Part shown: piece after piece, positions 31,694 through 39,863 of the stretch
Layout: each line of letters opens with the position of its first letter
How positions within the stretch are numbered: position 1 is the first letter of the stretch
Assembly: GCF_003122205.1 (NCBI RefSeq)
Contig: NZ_QEYE01000028.1
Span: forward strand, 1 to 40,030
Origin: Maritimibacter sp. 55A14
Lineage (GTDB): Bacteria > Pseudomonadota > Alphaproteobacteria > Rhodobacterales > Rhodobacteraceae
Direction of reading: 5' to 3'
DNA length: 40,030 nucleotides
Notes under the pieces: model-generated
What the model was told of the DNA's origin: nothing
What the model saw: the letters and a program-made list of their open reading frames with translations, nothing else
Databases searched by the model: none
Made by a program: the position numbers and the translations under genes

Positions 31694-32328
31694 GTCGACT
31701 TTGGGTCGCGAGGCGGGCGATTGCGCTTTACTCTGCTCTGCTTGCCGCAGGTTGGATTGCGGGAGAGTTTTTGCTGGGAATTGCCATTCCCGAGCTGCGA
31801 CCGATGAATGAGCCTCTGATACATCGTCTCGTGATGGCTTCCTTGATTGTGTTCATCTTGACCGCCGCTATACCCTTCGTACCCGGCGCCGAGATCGGAT
31901 TCGCCTTACTGCTGATGTTCGGGGGACAGGCGTCTCCAATAGTGTATGCCGGCATGGTCGGTGCACTTCTCCTGTCGTTCACGGTCGCCAGTTTCGTGCC
32001 CCTTCCCGTGCTCTCAAGGTTTGCAAGTTTGCTAAGGCTCAAGCGCACCGCTAGCTTCCTCAACGATTTAGCGAGTACACCCCTGCAAGACCGCGCAAAT
32101 GTTGTTTCAGGAAAGCTCGACAGTCGGTTTGGCAACCTTATGGTCAAGAACCGATATATCGTTCTTGCGCTCTTGCTGAACCTGCCTGGTAACTCTGTGC
32201 TCGGTGGCGGAGGTGGCCTCGCTTTCATGGCGGGTATATCCGGGCTCTACAGGTTCTGGGCCTACCTGATCAGCGTGTTGATCGCCGTAGCGCCATTTCC
32301 TCTGATATTTTTGGTCTTGGGTCAGTAG
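31678..32328 (+). CDS. multi-pass inner-membrane protein
   Basis: A 216-residue protein with about five hydrophobic segments (roughly residues 14-37, 52-68, 71-88, 90-110 and 155-215). It has Gly-rich loops and the phrase LLNLPGNSVLGGGGGLAFMAGIS, which recalls the re-entrant region of VTT/DedA-type proteins, but I would not assign it there firmly. The GTG at 31678 lies inside the end of the exported-protein gene; no better start exists before residue 43. The pair is probably translated together. Confidence 0.65.
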   Translation: MRAFLSRLWVARRAIALYSALLAAGWIAGEFLLGIAIPELRPMNEPLIHRLVMASLIVFILTAAIPFVPGAEIGFALLLMFGGQASPIVYAGMVGALLLSFTVASFVPLPVLSRFASLLRLKRTASFLNDLASTPLQDRANVVSGKLDSRFGNLMVKNRYIVLALLLNLPGNSVLGGGGGLAFMAGISGLYRFWAYLISVLIAVAPFPLIFLVLGQ

Positions 32329-32420
32329 AACCACTTCAATGTGAATGGCGGCCCAGTCCGCACAGTGGTTCCGCACAGTGGTCATGCAGACGGCGACAAT
32401 GCTGCACCATCAACGAACGA

Positions 32421-32517
32421 CAGCATGCTCGCCCCCGTCCCGAACCTCACCCAACATCGATCTTGCCATGAAGAGTGCAAAGCGGCGAGGGTCTATGCGA
32501 TCGTCCGGGATAGGACA
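32421..32517 (-). mobile_element. IS481-family terminal fragment (second copy)
   Basis: 97 bases nearly identical to 18992-19089 (from the transposase start codon region to the terminal GTCCGGGATAGGACA). Nothing of the transposase beyond the start codon survives. Same orientation as copy 1, 13.4 kb away. The rest of the 32329-32691 gap is featureless. Confidence 0.7.
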
Positions 32518-32691
32518 TCTAAGCATAACGGCGTACTACTCCTGTGAGGGCGGATCAGTATCGCGCCGTCCCAACGCTTCCCGATTACGAAAGCGGACTC
32601 CCAGGCTCTTCGTGCGACTTCGGAGGAATCGCTCGTCGTGGTAACCTGATAGTACTTCAAACAAAGCGATAGCGATCTTTGGGAGGGAAAA

Positions 32692-33024
32692 ATGCCAAAG
32701 TATATGTCGCAGTTCAGCTATTCTACACAATCGATAGAAGGCATGGTCAACAATCCGCAGGACAGGCGCGCGGCCGCCGAGAAGGTTTTTAGTGCTGCAG
32801 GCGGAACGATCGAGTGCATGTATTTCTGCTTCGGTGACTATGATGGCGTCGTTATCACCGAGTTTCCATCCGATGTGGCCGCAGCTTCCGCGATCCTGGC
32901 GGTTGGTTCCTCGGGTGCATTTTCGGCAGCCAAAACCACGGTCCTGATACCGATGGAAGATTCGGTTGCGGCGATGGAGGGCGCTCAGAAGATTGTCGGC
33001 GAATACAGCGCACCATCCGGATAA
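32692..33024 (+). CDS. GYD-domain protein
   Basis: A 110-residue protein with the pattern of the GYD family: MPKYMSQFSYSTQSIEGMVNNP, KVFSAAGGTIECMYFCFGDYDGVVITEFPSD, then an Ala-rich helix and TTVLIPMED. The fold is ferredoxin-like; the function of the family is not known. ATG 32692 follows GGGAGGGAAAA. It is isolated, after an IS481 end. Confidence 0.85.
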   Translation: MPKYMSQFSYSTQSIEGMVNNPQDRRAAAEKVFSAAGGTIECMYFCFGDYDGVVITEFPSDVAAASAILAVGSSGAFSAAKTTVLIPMEDSVAAMEGAQKIVGEYSAPSG

Positions 33025-33455
33025 GGGTCAAGAGGGGGCACTCAGCCATACGCGGCACATGTCCACAGGTCTTTGAACTACTGCGCTTGGCACGGTGTAC
33101 ACAACGACGTTCTGGTCGCACAAATCAGCCTTTCCTGCATCAGGACCTTCCGGGGCGTACGTTGGCGACGGAATAGGTGAATGTGCGGCGTGGCGCCCCG
33201 GCCTCACCTGAGGTCCACTTCGGGCCGCGGGCGTCTGACGGCGGGCAAGATGGTCGGGGTCGCCCGCCGCACCACCGCAAGTTCCGACAGAGCCCAAAGC
33301 GGAGCGGATTTTCAGACGCGATTTGGTGAAACTCACGCCCCTCGCTAGACTGAACCTTCGGGTGTCAGAGCCTCTGACGTTGAATGGAACGGGAAGGACC
33401 GGGCGCTTCCGGCTGGTAGAGTGTTGCAGGCGGCCGCACGGAAAGGGAGGGACCA
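33025..33455. other. intergenic stretch without a recognisable gene
   Basis: 431 bases between the GYD gene and a methyltransferase. The reading frames here lack family motifs and start sites; I see no repeat, tRNA or terminator. GC-rich direct and inverted scraps (for example around 33240-33290) are not convincing. Confidence 0.45.
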
Positions 33456-34277
33456 ATGAATGCGGATGTGGAAGGGCACTACAAGGGCGAGGGCAACCTG
33501 GCCGACAAAATTGCTGCGGGGCTCGAGGAGTCGGGAAAAAGCCTCGACGACCTGAAAACGACCGATCTCGCCACCATTGACGAATTTCACATTCGCGGGC
33601 GCAAGGCGACGCTTGAACTCGGCGCGCAGTTGAATCTCGGAATAAATTCCAGGCTTCTCGATCTCGGCAGTGGCCTTGGTGGCCCGGCCCGAACGCTGGC
33701 GGAAACCTACGGTTGCGACGTTGACGGAATCGACTTGACCGCGGAGTTCTGCAATGCGGCGAACGTTATGTCGTCTTGGCTTGGATTGACGGGCAAGGTG
33801 TACTGCCAGCAAGGCGATGCCACCGACTTGCCGTTCCCCGATGACCATTTCGATGCTGCGATGACGATCCATGTCGCAATGAACATCCCGTCCAAGGACA
33901 AGCTCTACTCGGAGGCGCGAAGGACATTGAAACCCGTCGGGCGTTTCGCGGCTTACGATGTGATCCAGGGCGATGGCGGAGACGTTCATTTCCCGGTGCC
34001 CTGGGCGCGCGAACCCGCGATCAGCCATCTGGCCACCGACGATGAAATGCAATCGCTGCTCACCCAAGCCGGGTTCCGGATACTTCATATCCAGGACTCC
34101 AGCGAGGAAAGCCTCGAATGGTTTGAAGACAGGATGAAGCAACTGACTGATTCAGGACAACCCCCTGTCTCCTTCAACGCGTTCCTGGGGCATGACTATC
34201 CGGTTATGGTACGAAACCAGGTGCGCAACCTGGCCGAGGGGCGGATTAGAACGATTGCCTATGTCTGCGAGGGTTAA
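33456..34277 (+). CDS. SAM-dependent methyltransferase (sarcosine/dimethylglycine N-methyltransferase-like)
   Basis: A 273-residue soluble enzyme: an N-terminal helical part with EFHIRGRKATLELG, motif I LLDLGSGLGGPARTLA, motif II DVDGIDLTAEFC, acidic loop QQGDATDLPFPDD, then TIHVAMNIPSKDKL and a VGRFAAYDVI strand. The HIRGRxAT...LDLGSGxGGPAR layout is that of glycine-betaine-forming SDMT and related tocopherol/sterol-type methyltransferases. That it makes betaine is only inference. ATG 33456 follows AGGGAGGGACCA. Confidence 0.8.
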   Translation: MNADVEGHYKGEGNLADKIAAGLEESGKSLDDLKTTDLATIDEFHIRGRKATLELGAQLNLGINSRLLDLGSGLGGPARTLAETYGCDVDGIDLTAEFCNAANVMSSWLGLTGKVYCQQGDATDLPFPDDHFDAAMTIHVAMNIPSKDKLYSEARRTLKPVGRFAAYDVIQGDGGDVHFPVPWAREPAISHLATDDEMQSLLTQAGFRILHIQDSSEESLEWFEDRMKQLTDSGQPPVSFNAFLGHDYPVMVRNQVRNLAEGRIRTIAYVCEG

Positions 34278-34529
34278 AATCATTTCACGAGGTCCGCCGG
34301 CGACTGCATCGGCGTCTGCTCGGGCCGAAGGCATTCACCGAGATGAAAGACCGAAAGTCGATGCCATGACGTCAGATGACCGCTCCGAGCCCAGTTTGTC
34401 AGATGCTGCAGGCCAAATGGAGTTACGTAAAATACGCCAGAGCTGCCACTCGATTTCCAAGTTCAGGAAGGCGCCCTGTGACGCAAGGGGAGGACGGAGT
34501 TTGGTGAGCGTGGCCAAGTGCAAACTGCG

Positions 34530-35561
34530 TTATCTGTTCGATGCGCTGCGCGAATTACGGTACTCAGTCGGAGACTGCTCGCATTTCTCGCGAAACGCAC
34601 GGTTAAATGGGCCGATGGAGGCGAATCCGACATCGAAAGCGATTGACAGGACAGGTATGTCGGCTCGCGTGGGATCGGACAGAGCCTCACAGGCCGCCTC
34701 TATCCTGCGTTCATTCACGAATTGGGCAAAGTTGCGATACCCGAGCCCCTTGTTGATCGCGCGTCGGACCTGGTGTTCCGGCGCATCCACGGTTCTTGCA
34801 AGCTCTGCGATCGTAAGTCCTTCCTGCCGCCAGATACCCTCATCCATTGCCGCCTCGACCCTTTGCAACACTGCAGCATTAGCGGCTGAGAGCGGCGCGG
34901 GAGAAGAAGTCACCGGCTCCTGCCGAAGTGGCCAGAGATCAGGCGTAATCCGCGCGGCCCACGCCAGAAACAGCATCGTCAGCACCAGAAAAACCAGGGC
35001 GTGGATCGGGTACGCTGGGGGTGGTAATTCGGCATCGAGCCTCAGGAGTTCGACCAGTGAAATCCCGAGACCGGCCAAGGCCATGAGCGCCACGAACCAG
35101 CGGCGGAACCGGCGGCGCGACTCGACCAGATCTTCGGCGGCGGTGGACAGCGCCATGTAAAGCAGGGCCGCATACAGCAGGACGACAAGGACGCCTCGGG
35201 CTGTCGCCGCGAACGGCAGAAAGGGTGCAAGCCACGCGCCAACGGAAACCAAGACAGCCATCACGCCATGCCAAGGTTGGTAAACCGGCCGGTCGAGGAA
35301 AACTTCGGCCCCGGCCCAGATCGCCAGAACTGGCAGCACTCCTGCTACCATGACGAGAACAGCTTCTGTCCGGGTTCCCGCAAGTCCCAGGTTCGGCGAC
35401 GACACAAGCAGGTAGGCACTTAGTCCAAAACAGAGCGCGGGCACCGATAGACCTCTGGGCCAGACGGTAGGATTGACCAGGAAGATCAGCGCACAAGTCG
35501 CCAACGCCGTCACCGCGCCGCCCCTCAAGAAGAGGTCCATTTTCACCGCCAAGTCTTCCAT
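34530..35561 (-). CDS. membrane-anchored AraC-family regulator
   Basis: A 343-residue protein. Residues about 7-235 hold seven hydrophobic segments (for example AVTALATCALIFLV, LVMVAGVLPVLAIWAGA, GVLVVLLYAALLYMALS, ALVFLVLTMLFLAWAA). Residues about 255-343 form an AraC-type double HTH (LTIAELARTVDAPEHQVRRAINKGLGY, then VLSIAFDVGFASIGPFNRAFREKC). This seven-helix plus AraC layout is seen in regulators that sense envelope or lipid signals. The divergent neighbour encodes a membrane fatty-acid-hydroxylase-like enzyme and is the likely target. Start ATG 35561 or 35540. Confidence 0.85.
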   Translation of the reverse strand: MEDLAVKMDLFLRGGAVTALATCALIFLVNPTVWPRGLSVPALCFGLSAYLLVSSPNLGLAGTRTEAVLVMVAGVLPVLAIWAGAEVFLDRPVYQPWHGVMAVLVSVGAWLAPFLPFAATARGVLVVLLYAALLYMALSTAAEDLVESRRRFRRWFVALMALAGLGISLVELLRLDAELPPPAYPIHALVFLVLTMLFLAWAARITPDLWPLRQEPVTSSPAPLSAANAAVLQRVEAAMDEGIWRQEGLTIAELARTVDAPEHQVRRAINKGLGYRNFAQFVNERRIEAACEALSDPTRADIPVLSIAFDVGFASIGPFNRAFREKCEQSPTEYRNSRSASNR

Positions 35562-35728
35562 GGAGTTAGCGAATCCCAGACCGGCGAGTCGGTCAACCGA
35601 ATTGGACGTGCCGATTCTGGAAAAGCCGCGCCGATTTCGGAAATCGCTTTGCACTTTTCGAATACGGTGCGCGCAGCAATGCCCAATGGTTCCATGTGAT
35701 CGAGAGCACACGCAAACAGGAGACCATC

Positions 35729-36553
35729 ATGACGGAGCAATGCCTTTTCAGTCATCTCACCGGGATATTCTCCGGCGTTTTTGCCACGGACCTTCTGCGG
35801 TACGCCATCGGTGCAGGCGGCGTTTATCTGGTTGTGAATCTGGCGCTGTCAGTTCGGCTCCGGGCGCGGAAAATCCGGGCCGACGACCCGCCGCGAGGCC
35901 AGATCCGTCGTGAAATCCTGGCGAGCCTGCGCACGGTTCTGGTCTTTGCCCTGAACGGGACACTGGTCGTTCTCGGAGCGGAGGCGGGGATCGTCCCGAT
36001 CTACACCGAAATCGCCACCTACGGCTGGACCTATCTCATTTTCAGCACGGCGTTTCTGATCGTCGCCCACGATGCTTGGTTCTACTGGTCCCATCGGCTG
36101 CTGCATTACCCGCCAATCTTCCGGCGCTTTCACCGGCTCCATCACCGATCGCACAACCCCACGCCCTTTACCTCCTACAGCTTCGATCTGGGCGAGGCGG
36201 TCGCGAATGCGGTCTACCTTCCGCTGATCCTGCTGGTCCTGCCCGCCCACCCTATAGCGATCCTGATTTTCGTCACGCACATGATGCTCAGGAACGCGAT
36301 CGGGCATTCGGGCTACGAGCTCTATCCGGCCAACCGGCACGGCCGTCCGCTGTTCGACTGGATGACGACCGTCACACATCACGACCTGCACCACGCCCAT
36401 GCCGGCTATAACCTCGGCCTCTACTTCACCTGGTGGGACCGGCTGATGGGGACGGAGCATCCCGATTATCGCGAAGCCTTCCGGAAAGTGGTCAAGCCTG
36501 CCTCGTGGCAGTCCGTCCGCGCGCTCCGGAGCACCGCGGAAAACGCCGAGTGA
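35729..36553 (+). CDS. sterol desaturase / fatty acid hydroxylase family membrane enzyme
   Basis: A 274-residue membrane di-iron enzyme. Its histidine boxes are complete: HDAWFYWSHRLLH, HRLHHRSHN and, after a membrane stretch, HHDLHHAH. Four hydrophobic segments flank them. The family hydroxylates or desaturates lipids, sterols or carotenoids with O2. ATG 35729 follows CAGGAGACC. It is divergent from the AraC regulator and is followed after 24 bases by a methyltransferase, probably in one transcript, so a lipid made here may be methylated next. Confidence 0.9.
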   Translation: MTEQCLFSHLTGIFSGVFATDLLRYAIGAGGVYLVVNLALSVRLRARKIRADDPPRGQIRREILASLRTVLVFALNGTLVVLGAEAGIVPIYTEIATYGWTYLIFSTAFLIVAHDAWFYWSHRLLHYPPIFRRFHRLHHRSHNPTPFTSYSFDLGEAVANAVYLPLILLVLPAHPIAILIFVTHMMLRNAIGHSGYELYPANRHGRPLFDWMTTVTHHDLHHAHAGYNLGLYFTWWDRLMGTEHPDYREAFRKVVKPASWQSVRALRSTAENAE

Positions 36554-36577
36554 AGTCCCCTTTTTGGAGTGACAAAC

Positions 36578-37234
36578 ATGAAGAAACCCGAATTTATCGC
36601 CCGTCAGGGCCGCCGTCCCACGGGCCTGCTCGGCGCCATTGTCGCCCGCATCATGGCGAGAGAGACGCGGCCCGAGAACGAACGCGCCCTGCACCTCCTC
36701 GATCTGGCAGACGGCGACAGCCTTATCGATATCGGCTGCGGCCACGGCGAAACGCTCTTTAAGGCAGATGCGATGGTGCGTCTTGCAGGCAGCGCCGGCG
36801 TGGACTTCTCCGAGGTCATGTTGAAACGCGCACGTGCCAGAAACCGTGATGCAGTCTGGGAAACGCGGCTGACGTTGCATTGTGCCGACACTTCCGCGCT
36901 GCCATTCCCAGACAACCGGTTTAACAAAGCTCTTTCGGTGCACACGATCTATTTCTGGCCAGATCCAGCGGCTCATCTCGCGGAAGCGTTCCGCGTGCTT
37001 CGGTCAGGCGGGCGGTTCGTGCTCTGCTACCGATCGACTGCCGACAGACGGGCGGTGGATGGGTTCCCCGACACTGTCTACCGTTTCCCGCAAGTTCAGG
37101 AAATTGAAGGGATGCTTTCCCGCGTCGGGTATTTCCAGCCCGAGACACTCACCGAGGACATCGCCGGGCGGTTGACGCATTGGAGCGTAGCGGTGAAGCC
37201 CAAAGCGAAGGACAGCAAAGCAGGGCGAAGCTGA
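36578..37234 (+). CDS. class I SAM-dependent methyltransferase (UbiE/PmtA-like)
   Basis: A 218-residue soluble enzyme with motif I LIDIGCGHGETLF, motif II GVDFSEVMLKRA, loop CADTSALPFPDN and VLRSGGRFVLCYR. The N-terminal region GLLGAIVARIMARETRPENE is amphipathic, as in enzymes that act on membrane lipids. It probably belongs to one operon with the hydroxylase upstream. ATG 36578 follows TTGGAGTGACAAAC; the acceptor is unknown. Confidence 0.82.
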   Translation: MKKPEFIARQGRRPTGLLGAIVARIMARETRPENERALHLLDLADGDSLIDIGCGHGETLFKADAMVRLAGSAGVDFSEVMLKRARARNRDAVWETRLTLHCADTSALPFPDNRFNKALSVHTIYFWPDPAAHLAEAFRVLRSGGRFVLCYRSTADRRAVDGFPDTVYRFPQVQEIEGMLSRVGYFQPETLTEDIAGRLTHWSVAVKPKAKDSKAGRS

Positions 37235-37373
37235 CACTTCGGCCAGTGCAGCGAATGGGCGCTTCGTTGCGCACACCAGCCTTTCGCGTGCCTCGGATAC
37301 GGATTGTGTTCGACCGAAAACGTCAGATGACGGCTCAGACCTCCTTGCCGGCGTAGGACCAGCGGCCTCCATC

Positions 37374-38384
37374 CTAACCCGGAGCATCAATCAGGAACAA
37401 ATACCGCGCGATCCGCCCTTCGTGGATGTCGGACAAGTATTCTTCTTCGGCCTCTCGGATCAGGCTCTCAGCTATGAAGCCGTTGCCTTCCGCCTCGAAC
37501 TGACCTTTCAGCGCTACGGCGGCCGCGTAGTTCCGTTCCCAGAATGCTCCGATATTGGCCGAGAAGTCGACGACCTTCGTCTTCAGACCCAGAGCCCTGA
37601 TTGCCCGACCAAGGCTGGACTGGTCTGCGCCCAGTTGCTCTGCCGGCTCGCCCGCATCCACGTGATGGTTCATGAAAAGCGCCATGCGCCCACCGGGTGC
37701 GAGACTGCCCGTCAACATCCCGAGCACTCTTTTCAGGTCATCCGCCCAGTAAAGCGTATCCATCGAAAGGATCGCATCATATGTCCCGGGCTCGGGCTCC
37801 ATTGTGTTGAAATTTGCCATGCGAAAGCTCAGCCGATCGGACTTGCCCTCCGTTCTCGCCTCCGCCGCAGCGATCGCATTGGATGTATAGTCAAGGCCTG
37901 TCACGCGAGCACCTGTCTGATCGGAGACGTACTCAGCGATTGCTCCTGCACCGCAGCCCAGATCAAGGACGTGACTGTCGCGTCCCAGCGGCAGTGCCTC
38001 CAGGCCGATCTCGAGCGACGCCATGTCGGTCTGCCCCTCCTGGGTCAGGTCTTCCCCAAACGCGCGGCGGCAGAGTTCCGAATGTGCTGCGCTGGCGGCG
38101 GCTGCCGTGTAAAATCGCTGATAGTAATACCAGTACATATCACTGCGTTCGGCCCTGTATTTCGCGCCCAAAGGTCGGCCCGCGCCGGTTAGTTTCCAAC
38201 CGACCTCTGAACCTCGGACTAGTCCTTTTTGGGACAGCGCTTCACAGACACCAGTCCAGTCTTCCTTGAATATCCAGTAATGTTCGCCTCTTTGATCGAG
38301 TGCCGTGTCATCTGCTACACGACCGTCACTTTCGAGCAGGTGGATCGACGCGAGCACCTGGATTTCACCTTCTGTAAGCTCCAT
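37374..38384 (-). CDS. winged-helix N-domain plus SAM methyltransferase
   Basis: A 336-residue two-domain protein. Residues 1-85 look like a helix-rich winged-HTH module (LTEGEIQVLASIHLLES, WTGVCEALSQKGLVRGSEVGWKLT), the arrangement found in O- and C-methyltransferases where it makes the dimer. Residues about 115-335 are the Rossmann methyltransferase: VLDLGCGAGAIAEYV, VTGLDYTSNAIAAAE, YDAILSMDTLYWAD, LAPGGRMALFMNH. ATG 38384 follows GGGGGGAAGAAG. It is convergent with the preceding methyltransferase and stands alone. Confidence 0.8.
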   Translation of the reverse strand: MELTEGEIQVLASIHLLESDGRVADDTALDQRGEHYWIFKEDWTGVCEALSQKGLVRGSEVGWKLTGAGRPLGAKYRAERSDMYWYYYQRFYTAAAASAAHSELCRRAFGEDLTQEGQTDMASLEIGLEALPLGRDSHVLDLGCGAGAIAEYVSDQTGARVTGLDYTSNAIAAAEARTEGKSDRLSFRMANFNTMEPEPGTYDAILSMDTLYWADDLKRVLGMLTGSLAPGGRMALFMNHHVDAGEPAEQLGADQSSLGRAIRALGLKTKVVDFSANIGAFWERNYAAAVALKGQFEAEGNGFIAESLIREAEEEYLSDIHEGRIARYLFLIDAPG

Positions 38385-38565
38385 CTTCTTCCCCCCATTG
38401 CTGGTGCGTAGGATAGCATGGACGGGTATCTTACGTCCCGTATGAGCCGGAAGCTGTAGAGGGATCGAAGAAAGCCAATGGCAATTCCGCTCGGCGGACA
38501 CTTCACGGTTTTCCAGACAACTCGGCGGCTTTCCAAACGTATACGCAGGTTAGGTTGCGCGCGTG

Positions 38566-38614
38566 CGACGCTCGCAGCACAAGACAGCATCTATCCACCG
38601 TGCTGCGAGCGTCG
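38566..38614 (+). ncRNA. strong stem-loop at the left end of repeat R
   Basis: CGACGCTCGCAGCAC and its exact reverse complement flank a 19-base loop. Copy A keeps 13 to 14 of the 15 pairs. No T run follows, so it is not a standard terminator; it could be a recombination site or structured RNA. The label is structural only. Confidence 0.35.
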
Positions 38615-38918
38615 TAGCGCGTCGCTGCGAGCTTCCAGATAGTTTCACGTCTCGACATGCGTCAGAAAGCGAGACGCGCTCAGCTACGCTCTCAGAGAAT
38701 TGCTAGGGGGCTGAATGCCGGATGTGCCAAGAATTCCATGAACGGCTTTTCGCAACGGCCGAAAGAAGGGTTGAGCCGCGCCGGGTCCGCCGAAACTCGA
38801 AGGCCTTCTTCCTTGGCCTGGAAAGTGTACATCGGATTCTCTGAGACGCCCGTACACTGGCGCCTGGCCCCGGCCACCGTCTCCCCCATGAAATCCGCTA
38901 AAGCCGGCCAGTAACGCT
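38566..38918 (+). repeat. long leader repeat R, copy B (left and middle part)
   Basis: Matches 28467-28800 of copy A, with small indels. It opens with a perfect 15-bp inverted repeat (38566-38580 with 38600-38614, 19-base loop). The last 80 bases (38836-38918) are also similar to the start of copy C at 39622. The copy ends exactly at the stop codon of the exported-protein gene. The region has small open frames on both strands but none with conserved start and binding site. Confidence 0.7.
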
Positions 38919-39513
38919 AATCAAGCTTCTGGTGATGTTCACACGTCACGTTGACATTGAACGGCTCCAAGCTGCCCGCAGGGTTGTCGCGATGCAGCCA
39001 GACATGCTGATCGAAATGCGGCATGAACCCGTGTGCCTCGTCAGCGGGCGTGTCCTCGCGATCGAACATATGGTCCCAGTGCCGACCGTTCATCATCGGC
39101 GCCTCGGCATGGCCCGCGACACGCCAGGCTTTTTCGAAGACAAGGTTCTCGATGGCCACGAGAACATGTGAGCCGTCGGCCTGGGGCTCATAGATCAGGA
39201 TGGCCGGACGCCTGAAATCCGTGTGCGTCCCGGTACCGTCCACACGGGGTTTGTCGCCGGTGATCTGAAGCAGCGTGGGATGAAGATAGTGGACGCCCAT
39301 CGCACCGAGTTCCGCAGGATAACCCTCGGAGGCCGCCGTGACGCAATGATTGGCAGGGTCACGGATGTAACCATCGGCAAGCGCCAGGTTCACGTCGCTA
39401 TACTTCTCGGAAATGGCGCGGAGCTCATCGAGGTCGTAGTCGTCGGCAACAAGTGGTGAAACTGAAAGAAGACACGCAACGAATGCGCACAAGCAGACAA
39501 TGCCAGGCTTCAT
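38917..39513 (-). CDS. exported protein of unknown function, His-rich
   Basis: A 198-residue protein with a Sec signal peptide (MKPGIVCLCAFVACLLSVSPLVA-DD). The mature part has recurrent motifs: SEKYSDVNLALADGYIRDP, GAMGVHYLHPTLL, RRPAILIYEPQADGSHVLVAIE, HFDQHVWLHRDNP and a C-terminal NVTCEHHQ. I have seen proteins with this layout in many proteobacteria but know no function; the conserved His/Asp residues suggest metal binding. ATG 39513 follows GGGAGAGACGATC. Repeat R copies flank it on both sides and supply its last bases, so it looks like inserted cargo. Confidence 0.7.
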   Translation of the reverse strand: MKPGIVCLCAFVACLLSVSPLVADDYDLDELRAISEKYSDVNLALADGYIRDPANHCVTAASEGYPAELGAMGVHYLHPTLLQITGDKPRVDGTGTHTDFRRPAILIYEPQADGSHVLVAIENLVFEKAWRVAGHAEAPMMNGRHWDHMFDREDTPADEAHGFMPHFDQHVWLHRDNPAGSLEPFNVNVTCEHHQKLD

Positions 39514-39621
39514 GATCGTCTCTCCCGAAAACGGGGCCGGCGAGGTGTGAAATGGGCAAGCATACCGACCCAAACGGATCATCGTACCACGCGTTGCCGA
39601 GTCGCGGCACTTGGAAGAGGG

Positions 39622-39859
39622 GGTTCCCTGTGACGCCCGTACACCGGCGCAAGGTCCCGCGGCCACTGTCTCCCCCATGAAATCCGCTGAAGCCACCAGT
39701 GACGCTCACAGGGCCCCTGGTGGCGGTGCATAGCCCTTGGGTACGGCCCCCCGAAACAGCACCCATCCGAAGATCAGAACCAAGTGCCGAGCAAGGACCC
39801 CGCGTGACTGACTATCACTGTGCATCGACGCAATTGAAGTCAGTCATGAAGAGGTGCCG
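39622..39859 (+). repeat. long leader repeat R, copy C (right part, leader of an HTH gene)
   Basis: Matches 28728-28958 of copy A. It keeps a perfect 8-bp hairpin (39692-39699 with 39717-39724) and the perfect dyad TGACTGACT/AGTCAGTCA (39805-39813 with 39838-39846), and ends with GAAGAGGTGCCG five bases before an ATG. Its position makes it the natural 5' leader or control region of the next gene. Confidence 0.7.
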
Positions 39860-39863
39860 ACAC

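Noticed and set aside
34192-35160. Plus-strand frame of 322 codons opposite the AraC regulator
   Set aside because: Ser/Arg-rich antisense composition; the AraC HTH and membrane helices are on the minus strand.
35849-36976. Long minus-strand frame opposite the hydroxylase and methyltransferase
   Set aside because: Spans two real plus-strand genes with complete motifs; its own translation shows no domain.
38692-38889. Small open frame on the minus strand inside repeat R copy B, similar in style to frames in the other copies
   Set aside because: No ribosome binding site, the frame is not kept between copies A, B and C, and the conservation is at the level of DNA structure.
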